Origin: Persicaria tinctoria
Taxonomy: Eukaryota > Streptophyta > Magnoliopsida > Caryophyllales > Polygonaceae
Direction: 5' to 3'
Assembly: GCA_037127255.1 (NCBI GenBank)
Contig: JBANSL010000008.1
Coordinates: forward strand, 41,739,373-41,803,372
DNA: 64,000 bases
Shown here: piece after piece, positions 45,193 through 54,947 of the stretch
Layout: each line of letters begins with the position of its first letter
Numbering within the stretch: the first letter of the stretch is position 1
Notes under the pieces: generated by a model
The model's input: the letters and a program-made list of their open reading frames with translations, nothing else
Told to the model about the DNA's origin: nothing
Database searches by the model: none
Translations under genes and position numbers: made by a program

Positions 45193-48072
45193 TGTAAAGG
45201 CTCAGATTTTCAAATCCTAATTTTTCGAAAAAAGGTAATTAAAAATGAATTTAAATCGGATTAAAAGCTCGTTTAGCGGATTCGAACCGGAATATAAAAT
45301 TTGACAAATAATTTCCGCCATTTTACCTCGAAAATTGAAAATAATTATCAGATGACGATATAATTGTCTATTTTAAAAATCTAATTGATCGAGAGAGCGA
45401 GAGTCGGAAAAACTAACATTCAGAAACTAATTACGGGATTCAAAATTCGCGTATTTGGAATTTACTTCCGGGTAAATGTTTACCCATTTCCACACTCTAA
45501 CCTCACCAACTCCCTCACCATACCTCTTAAAAGGTCAGCCCTTACCCCGTCATTCACCATTCACCGTCACCATCCATCCCATTCCCCATCATTCACCATC
45601 TCTGCTCCCATCTTCACGCCACTCACCACCTGCTCCCGTCACCCCCATCAGCCCCCTCATCGATGCCATTGCCTCCACCGCGCCTCTGTTTTCCCAAGCC
45701 CAGAATCGGTACCTCTAGCCTCCACCTCTGCATTTCCTCGACGAGCAGCAGGTCGAGCCACCCCCCTCGATGTCCAAGAGCACCCAGGAGCCGCCCAGAA
45801 GCCGACAACGCCGCCGACGAGCCACCGAACCATCGCCTCCCCTGTTCGAGCGCATATAACGTTCCGGTAAGCCGTTCTCCTTCGTTTCCGAGTCAAACCA
45901 CCCTCAAGCCCTACCAACATGCTCACCCATGTCCGACGCAGGTCCGACGAGTCATCGCGAGCCTCCGACGACGCCCAGAACTACGATCGAGAGCTCCGAA
46001 GTCGCGAACTCCCTCGGTGAGCTTTCGAACCTTCCTCCTTTCCTTGGTTCATTTCGGTTCATTCTTGTCCTCGAGTGGTCGAGAGAGAGAGAGAGAGAGA
46101 GTCGGGGATGGGTAGGAGAGGAGAGGCGAGCCCGAGAGCTTCGGCGAGCTCGAGGGCGGCGAGGCGAGCTTGAGCTGCGAGAGCGAGCGCGGGACCGCGA
46201 GCTGGCTGCGAGGGACGCCGGGAGCGAGAGCCTGGAGCAGCGAAGCAGAGCGAGGGGAGCTGGCCAGACTAGCTGGGCGGAGCTGAGGAGCGCTGCGAGC
46301 GAGCCAGACGGCGGCGCTGAGTGGGTCGCGAGCTCCGGCGGGAGCTTCTCCATTTGAACACGGGAAGAAGAAGGCGTGGGCCTCTCCAGTCATCACCATG
46401 GGCCCCACCTTCTTATTTTGTTATTTGTTGAACCGGTTGGGATTTAAGCGGGTTCGGTTCAGTTCGGGTTATCCGTTTATTATTTAACTAATTAGCGGTA
46501 ATTAAAATATATTATTATAGTATTTGAGGATTTAAAAGATAAAGTATTAATTTTGGAGATTTATAAAGGGTTGATTTTATTAAATAAATTAAAAAGGGAA
46601 TTCGGCAACTATTTAACTGGGATTTGAAACGGTTTTGAAACTAACTTGGGAATAAGACTTATTCGATGACTAACTAGCATGATAATATGATCGTTTGACT
46701 AACCGTATGATATGTATGACTAATAGCATGACTTGTGGTGAATTATTATATGAGATTAAATGTTGGATAATTATGGCGATCTAGTAGGATTTTATATCAC
46801 ACAAATTATGTCTTGTGATTTTGATGAACCGTTGAGGCATATGAGGAAATGACGTATATGAACATGCATAATTGGTTGACTGATTTATGGAGAACGATGT
46901 GGTCTTGAGGAGTGGATGATGCTATGAAATGACTTTCATAATATGTTACTTGTTCTATTGATTGAGGTGTGCTTGAGTGCTTAACAGTTGAGTGTAGACT
47001 TATGTATATTCCATTATGTACTAGGTGATACTCTGTGATTGTGAATACTGTGTGATGGATTGTTCTGTTGCCGGTCTGCTAGTCAGGTAAGTACCTCCGG
47101 GGCTTACTCAGTAACCAGTACCTCCTGCCTGATGTGTCATATAGTATGTAGGTGTTGCATATGCATAAGAGCATGTCATGTAGTATCATGCTTAGGAATT
47201 GCATTTACGAATGAGCATCCTTATTCTGTATGCTGTGAATACAGAACGGTCGTTATCTGTGAGTCCTAGAGTCCTTGCTAGGGTCATAGGGCAGCCCAGC
47301 TTCATCGGGTGTTGTCCTCCTCGAGTCATTTATATATATCATGAGATACGAGATGGGCATGAGATATGATATGATGATGAGATATGATATGATGATGAGA
47401 TTTGATATGATTATAGCATCGAACTGGCCAGTCTCCACCTTGTCTGGAAGAGGGGTGGTGGTAGAAGAGGGATATACCACTTGGTATTCTTTGTTAAGGC
47501 CTTACTTAATATTCCGCACATATGAGTTAGGAACATGATAGTGTGGTTAATATTCCAGTACTGCATGAAGGCATCTTTATTCTAGGTATAGGCGTATTAT
47601 ATGTCCTCAGCGCGGTCAGAGGACCCGCGGGCGGACTCTTGGCCTGACTTGGTGGTATAGTTTCAGGTACCCGAGGTACCCGATATACTGCTTGATTTTG
47701 TGCTGTTATGACGGGGTCTATTCATATGGCGGAGAGTGAGTGGTTGAAACCTGACTTCACCAGATTCACGCGTTTGGGATTTTTCCCTAATTATACTCTG
47801 TTTTGACCCGGCTCTGCCGTGGCACTGGTTGTATCACTTTCAGAACTTATGCCCTTTGCATGATAAAGGATTTCCCGCGTTGTAGACTTAGGGCAGGTAC
47901 AGGGGTTTACCCCAGGGTCTCCAACGGACCTTCCGGATTTGGGTGCGAAATCCCACTTTAAACTACACATCTTCGATTTCAAACCTTCAACCTGTACTCG
48001 GGGCGCAAGATCCCAACGAGGGGTTTCATCCCTCGAAACGTAACTCGAGAATCATAATCCTGGGTCGTTACA
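45193..48072 (+). mobile_element. Solo LTR C2 (2.9 kb) inside element B, duplication ATACT
   Basis: It starts TGTAAAGGCTCAG and ends GGTCGTTACA, with ATACT at 45188-45192 and 48073-48077. It aligns with solo LTR C1. From about 47070 to the end the two are nearly identical, including CATATGCATAAGAGCATGTC and the GAGATATGATATGATGAT array (47341-47412). A GC-rich stretch (about 45540-46390) gives spurious Pro-, Arg- and Ser-rich frames up to 161 codons on both strands. It also carries a GA microsatellite at about 46080-46101. Confidence 0.88.
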
Positions 48073-48195
48073 ATACTTGAATATGAACATCGGTTGCTCA
48101 AAATCGTCGGGGATAGCCTTCACCTTATAAGGCAAAAGTGACTTTGAAACAACATGGGCAACGATGTCCAACTTCTTCTTTTCTGGATCTTCTTC

Positions 48196-48537
48196 TTATT
48201 GAGGTCCTTCAAATGGTTTTTCAAAGACAGATAGCGAATTTGGAATTGAGATAGTGGAAGGACATACCTGGGTATCGACTGTAGATAGGTCAATATCGAC
48301 TGGAGATGGGTCGACATCGACTAGGTGTTGGTCGAGGTTGTCCTCAGGTTCGGATCCTTCTTCTAGCGGGATTGAGGCTTCTGGCGGTGATTTTGACGAT
48401 TCTTTTAGCTTCCTAAATGCGCGTACTCCCTCAAGCCATGCCTCCTCATCAACGATGTATAGCCATCTCAAATATTCCAATTCTTTTGCATACTGTCTCG
48501 CTCTTTCCCTTTCGAAATACTCGGAGGTGTCCTGCAT
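48196..48537 (-). pseudogene. Element B gag-position frame (5' part)
   Basis: This frame starts about 65 bases inside the primer site. It begins MQDTSEYFERERARQYAKEL, continues LRWLYIVDEEAWLEGVRAF, and then has an acidic stretch with VDVDPSPVDIDLSTVD, encoded by the palindromic words. The charged helical start at the gag position suggests a gag-derived or gag-replacing protein. It lacks a capsid signature and zinc knuckle. Solo LTR C2 interrupts the frame downstream. Confidence 0.45.
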
Positions 48538-51500
48538 ATACCTGTAGAAGAAAACTCAAAGAAAACGTTAGATCTAACTACCTAAGGCGCGAATGATTGC
48601 TTCCCCGGCAACAGCGCCAATTTGTTGTAGGAGGAAAATCGAGAATGCAAATAAAATAGGAATAAAGCAAAGCAAAGCAGATTTCGTCCCTTGCAAATGA
48701 TTACAAGACCTCCTCCTGATGTAGCAGCGGGAAGTCAGGATCGATCCACGAGGAAGCGTGTCAGCGGATCCTAGGCAGCGGAGAAATCTCACTCGGTTTC
48801 GACTCCAGGGAACAACTCAATATTGACTAGAGACAGTCGATATTGACGTAGTTCAGTCAATTTAGGGCAGTTCAGTAAGGCAGTCGATTTTGGCTCAGAT
48901 CACTCAATATCGACTTAGGTCAGTCAATATCGACTAGTTCTTCCTCAAAATCGACCTGTTCAAAGACACAAACGAGCAGCGATCTTTCTGGATCGAAGGT
49001 CAGAAGTCAATATCGACCTATAGGAGGTCAATATCGAGTAAGGCAGCAGTAGAAAAAAAAATAAAATAAAATAAAGAACAAAGCTTTGGTAGATTTCGGA
49101 ATAAACTTTATGAAAGAAAACTTCCAAGATCGGGGTTTGCAACGGTAATTACCAAGCATGCATAAGGCAAGATAAATAACGATAATCATGCAAATTACAT
49201 CGAAGGATCAAGCTTTCGTCTTTTCCAAATATTAGACAACTCTTTCAAGAAACCCAAATTGTATCTACCGATTTTATGTTTACAATCCAAGTTGTTAGCA
49301 TGGATCTCCATTGAATGGGTAATAAACACATAAAAGGTAGTAGATGCTCAAAACATGATAAAAGTCGGATCTTTACCTCAAACACGCAGGGCTATCGTCG
49401 GGCTCGCCCCAACCCTAGAAGTGGGTAGACTACTCGCGCCTCATCGCAATCGCATACATTGATTGAAAAGAAATAACTTGCATAAACTATATTCAAAGTC
49501 TTTACAATCCCGGCACTCCAACTTTCGTTGAATGCCAAAACCCTAAAACCTTTGAAACTCCTAAACTTCTCTGGCTTCTGAATTGAATTGAATGAAAAAC
49601 TAGCCCCATGGGCTTTATTTATAGGCTTCCTTCCAAGCTAATCTCGGAAGGAAATTCTATCTATATCTCTATCTAACATAGAAGATATAATTCTACTAGA
49701 AATAATTATATCTAAATAAGTAAAACTAGATAAATCCTTAGGGTAATTAAATGTTCAACCCTTAGGATAAATAAAAAGATAAATATCTAAAATCTTCATG
49801 TGTCGGAATCTTCTCTCAGAAATATCTCCATCGGATTCGGGATAAAACTTTAAGTAAAGCTCGGAATCGACCCGGACCCGTCGCTGTGAGTTGGTCGATA
49901 TCGACCAAGTCTGGTCGATATCGAGTAACTTTTCTCGGCTCTTCTTCTCTGCTACTCGATTCAGGTTCCTGAGATGAAAATCGAGTCGATTTTTGGTCGA
50001 TATCGACTAAGTTAAGTCGATATCGAGTAGAATCTTCAGCTTCTTTCCGTCCTGACTCGGTTTTGGAAGATATTGAGTCGATTTTTGGTCAATATTGACT
50101 TACTGAGGTCAATATCGACCTGCCCTTTTTTCTTCACTTCTTGCTTCTGGTCCATATCGGTTTGACTCTTGAATTTTCGACCAGATTGAGTCGATATTGA
50201 GCTGGATGAGTCGATATTGACTTGTGCTCAGTTTCTCGTTCTGTGCTCAGCTTCTCGTTCTGTTTTTTAAACGCACTTTCCCGAGTCCTCGTTCGTCGGA
50301 TTGACGCATATGAGCATATGTTGGAAAGCTGTTTTCGAGGGCTACAACTCTGATGAAGACATCAGAACTTGACTTAGAATGATGAATGCCGAAACATGGC
50401 CTTTTCTCCAGCCGCACCATCCTTAGCTTCTTCATGAGTTTCCTTTAAGCTCTAAAGTGCGTCCGGTTTCTGCGAATTTGAACAAAAACTAGTGTAGACT
50501 CTATAATTTGACAATTAAGCATAAACTAGATAGATTCTCTATAAATCTAACCCAAATGCATGAAATGCATGCAGAAATCGATATAAAAGTAGATATAAAA
50601 CATGGCATAAAACATGGACATCCATAATCACTCAAAGCACGTTATTCTCTCTTCTCCACTCAAATGAACTATAATTCTATTTCATCCTAATTCCCAGATG
50701 GGGTAAACGAGGCTAAAATAGGCTTAAGGATAATATCGTGGAGCTACAAATGAATAGGCAATAGGCTCAACGAGCTTCAAGCAAAGGATATATGATTGGG
50801 TAGGAAGGGAATAACAGACTAACAAAAATTGCCTCAATCATGTTTATTTAATGCACACGAGTCATATATGTGACCTCGAGAGGTTCTAACACAGGTTCTG
50901 AAGATAAAGCAATCAAGATGAGCATATCACACACAAAAGGATGAGGACTCATGAATATCAGACCTAGGCTCAGAAGCTCGCAGCTTTTGTCTCAGAATTT
51001 CAATCTCAACAAGTCTCAAGATGATCAGTTTTGAAAGAATTAGAACATAAACCCAATAATCTAAATCCTCACGAGCCTTTTTAACATGCCTTAAAGGATA
51101 TCATCAACCAATTTCAATCAAGGAAGTGACATGTTCTTCAAGAAGGGCAAGGAATTTTTATTAGCAAGGGTTCATCTCAAAACATCTACATGCAAATGAA
51201 AATGCGATGCATGAAATGCACATGAAAAAGAAAAATGAAAAGAAACAAAATTATATGCAAAAACAGTGTCCCACAAGTAGTTCCCCACCCCATGCTTAAA
51301 ATCTACTTTGTCCCCAAAGTAGAAAATGAAAGAGTAAGGGAAAAGAAACTCACCAAACATTCAGGCAAAATCGAGCAATTCAAGCAAGAGGTAGTAGTGC
51401 AAGTTGTATTGAACCTTCCGTGATATTTAATTAAATTATGGCAGCATCTCCGTTGTAATTTGGTCTATACACAACACAAAAACAGCAGCAATGCAAGCCT

Positions 51501-52649
51501 CACAAGTACAACAATATCACATCAGCAACCAGGATCCAATAATCAATAAAATTCAGCACTACATCAACTCAGCAATCAAAGAAAAATCAGCTCTCTAGAT
51601 CATGCTCAGCCATATTTTACGAGTAAATTCATGAAAAATTGATATGGACACAGAGAGCGCGAGACAAACAAAAGAACTCCAGGAGGGACAAAGTGATAGA
51701 AATCACCAAAGCAGCAAACACTTCAAACAATAGTGTATATGAATAAACTTCAAGAGCTAAAGTGCTCAATTTCAGCAACAAAGATAGTCAAACCACACTC
51801 CTAATTCATTCAAAAGCATAGTTCTAGCAAAAATATGTATGGTTAAATGCCTCATAGCACATATCAATAAACCTCCAAGATCTTGAGACTAGAATAAACT
51901 CAGCTGATTTCAAATCTAGCATGAAGAAATCAATCAGCTACAGGGAGTTCGATAGCTTCAACAGTCTATACAAAATTCAGCATATGATCTCATGAATATA
52001 ACATCCCTGCAAATTCTGACAAGAGCTCAAACAATTCAGCTGCATCCAAATTCAATAGAGTACAATCAAGGCAGCAACCAAGCATAAGGGAGTAGAAAAG
52101 ATGATGAGAACCAACTATCGAACTCACCCTAAATCAATTTTTACTAGCAATTTCATGGCTCAATACTTCACCATCAAAACATAAACAATCAATAACAACT
52201 CAATGACTCAAGCACAACTCAACATATATCCCAAATCAATGTCATCTAGACTAAACCTTGAAAATTGCAATCTTGTTAAATTCACCAAATTAATGGAAGA
52301 ATCAAACAAATCAAAGTAAAAGGGAGTAGAATAGATGGCAGGCTTACCAAATTTTTGGAATTTCAGGGCGGATGTTATGTAATTTTTCGAAGGGTGAAGG
52401 AGGGCGCTGCTTTCGGGTGAGCAGTGATGGTGAGGAGAGCTCGCCAGTAGAGGTGAGGGGTGGTGGGTCGACGCGAGGGTTGTGCGAGAGAAAGAGAGTG
52501 TTCCAGCAGGGAGTGGCGATGAAGCGGTGGAAGTGAAGCTGGTGGTACGCCGGAAGGAGGAAAAGAAGATGGTCTAGAGGAGGGCTGATGGAGCGCCGCC
52601 GGCGGGATTCTAAGAAAGGGAGGTGGAACAACATGCCAGGGCGAGTTTT

Positions 52650-52668
52650 TTTTTTTTTTTTTTTTGAG
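52650..52668 (+). repeat. T homopolymer in the G internal region
   Basis: A run of about 19 T residues follows GGGCGAGTTT, between the noncoding and gag-like parts of G. Length is likely to vary and may be affected by sequencing. Confidence 0.8.
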
Positions 52669-52724
52669 AAAGAGAATAAAAATAAGATAAAAGAACTTAC
52701 CTCGGGTTGCCTCCCGAAAAGCGC

Positions 52725-53405
52725 TTATTTACGGTCTTTTAGCTTGACCCTATTCCTACGAAAACGCTTATATCTCCCTGAATGAATGGTCCAAGGTTCG
52801 ATCCACTCATCCAACAACGTCTTTCTGGAGCGGAATAGATGTGATCGTTTCTCATTCGAGCTCCATAGGAATGTGCTCCTCTTCCTCTTAGCATATTGTC
52901 CTTTTGTTTCTTCGCTAAACTCAAACAATGGAACCCGCTCTTCATGCTCAAAAAACTTCATGTCTTCAAAAACCTGCATCTCAAGAAAGGCAACAATATA
53001 ATCGTCATTGTCACTAGCCTCAACTTGAACACATAAAATTTTTGAAAAACATGGAAACTTCATTTGTTGAGCCTCTTGGATATCTAACATCTCATCTTCA
53101 AAATCGGCTTGGATCCTTGCAATTCGAGTCTCCATTTCAGTGAAGAACTTCTCCATGTGACTCAGCTTGGATGATTATTGCGAATTTTGTGAGGCTTGAT
53201 CTCAACACCCAGATGGTGCGTATCCCTCAGTGAGATCCCTCTCGTAAGAAAGGTGAGGATGCAACATGTAGTACACCTCTTGTTCCTTTCCAAATGGAGC
53301 TTTCAACACCGGGCAATCACTAGCTACATGACCAAAAGCTCCACAAAACTCACAATAATATGCATAATAATCCATGATAAGAGCACAACCTGAAATCAAA
53401 AACAA
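52725..53405 (-). pseudogene. Element G gag-like frames with one zinc knuckle
   Basis: Close to the primer site the minus strand encodes a short frame (53202-53405) with CEFCGAFGHVASDC, a complete CX2CX4HX4C zinc knuckle as in retroviral and retrotransposon nucleocapsids. A second frame (52725-53156) starts MEKFFTEMETRIARIQADFE, a coiled-coil-like helix, and ends in a basic, Arg-rich tail (RYKRFRRNRVKLKDRK). The two are separated by a stop, so the protein is broken or the second is independent. The order knuckle-before-coil is unlike normal gag. No pol follows. Confidence 0.55.
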
Positions 53406-54710
53406 AAAGGAAAGAAATTAAAAGCAAACGAAACTTAGAAAAATCAATTCAAAATAAACAATCAATACTAACAATAGTCCCCGGCAACGGCGCCAAAAAC
53501 TTGATATAGGCTAAACCTACAAGTGTATGGGGTTCAGTTGTAGTATATCGAGTGTCGAATCACAGGGACTATGTGGTATCAATTGTAATTCCAAACTGAT
53601 TAAAATAAGCCAAACAAATAAAGGACAAATATTTACATGGATGGAGAAAGTAACCAATTAATACTAAAATAACTATACAAAAAGATGGTATTCAGACACA
53701 ATAGATTCGAAGCAAATCTAGAGTAAAGGATCACCACGACAATTATCTAGTAGATTAATATCGATATTCGTGCCACATTGTATGAGTTTGTTGGTTAACC
53801 ATCTCCTTTCGGTCTCAAGCAACCAATTCAAACCCTTTAAGCTCATAGAACCTAGATCTCAATTGCATCAATATCCGCTTTCGCGCTCAATCAAATACAA
53901 TCTCTACCTAGAGTTTCTATGATAGCTATTAATCCACAAGGAATTCTATAGAGCTTTCACAATAATAAAATTTCAGGTTCAATCCTAAGGTTCCGATAGT
54001 AAGTTATCGCCTTTCGGCCTCAAACCCTTATCTAATTGCTCTATTAGTCTTATCTCCTTTCGGTCTCAAATTCTAACAGGACTCTAATCAATCATAGAAT
54101 CAATTAGATTAAGCACATTAGGATTGAATCTAACAAGTTCTCAAACAAACGAACACTGCCAAATAATCGTTGGGATCACCCAAACCCTAGAACGGAGAAA
54201 TCAACCAAACATAATATAACAAACGATGAAATAAATTATAGACAAAAATAGATCAAAGTTTAAGATAATATGCAAACCGAAATCTCTGTCCTCGATCCAG
54301 AGTATAATACTGAAAACAAGAAGAAAACCTAAACTAAAACCCTATGGCCGAAGCACTAGTGCGGCAAAAACTCCAAAGTCCGAACTCCACTCAACTCTAT
54401 GTTCATACGAATATATATATAGAAATTTGATAAATTACAGTTCAGCCCACATAACTTAAGAATTAAAACCTAACCCAACACTTAATTACAAATTCAGCCC
54501 ATAAGATTCCAATTTGGCAATTTCCGCACTTTGGCTTCCATGCTCCGATCCAGTCTTTCTCGCTGCTCTGTATTGACTCTCGAATTTCCACAATATTAGC
54601 CTCAAAATGCCTGAAATAAATAAAAAGTAGGTGTAGACTCTGAAAATGCAAAATAAAATAAATAAACTACAAAATATGATAAATATGCATGAAAATGGTC
54701 TAAACTAATA

Positions 54711-54947
54711 CTCTCTCCGTTCGGCAAAACTTGTTGTTTACTATTCATTCACGTTTTTTTAGAACGATAAATACTATATAAAATATTCATTTTTTTATAA
54801 AATTTTTTTAACAAGTTTGTACTTATTAATAATAACTACGAAGTTGTTAAAAAAATTATTTAAAAAACTAGATATTTTATATAGTTTTTAGCTCCTAAAA
54901 AAGCGTGCATGAATAGTAAAGTGTCAAGTTTATCCGAACGGAGGTAG
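54711..54947. mobile_element. Stowaway-like (Tc1/mariner) MITE in the G 5' LTR
   Basis: Ends are inverted: CTCTCTCCGTTCGGC on the left and CCGAACGGAGGTAG on the right, with TA on each side (54709-54710, 54948-54949). The other G LTR reads ACTAATATGCAAATG at this point (about 40417), an empty site. The body is 237 bp, AT-rich and can fold on itself. Confidence 0.92.

Larger units (their letters stand above)
41156..50623 (-). mobile_element. Element B: non-autonomous LTR retrotransposon inside G
   Basis: The LTRs are 41156-43147 (3') and 48623-50623 (5'), about 2.0 kb each and nearly identical. On the plus strand they begin TGTTGTAGGAGG and end GGACATCA (GGACATCC in the right copy). ATAAT occurs at 41151-41155 and 50624-50628. 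The primer site (plus CCCCGGCAACAGCGCCA, 48603-48619) is tRNA-Asp with one mismatch. The right LTR has 13 bp (ATCCTAGGCAGCG) missing in the left. The palindromic words GTCGATATCGA, GTCAATATCGAC and variants form two clusters per LTR (41330-41570 and 42430-42770; 48825-49040 and 49890-50220). The internal region lacks pol and is interrupted by solo LTR C2. Confidence 0.88.

Noticed and set aside
45385..46357. Long overlapping frames of 120-161 codons on both strands
   Set aside because: GC-rich part of solo LTR C2; frames on both strands with low-complexity composition and no conservation in C1.
53479..53495. tRNA-Asp-like sequence (also at 48603 and 61840)
   Set aside because: Only the last 17 bases of the tRNA match and each lies beside an LTR, so these are primer-binding sites, not tRNA genes.
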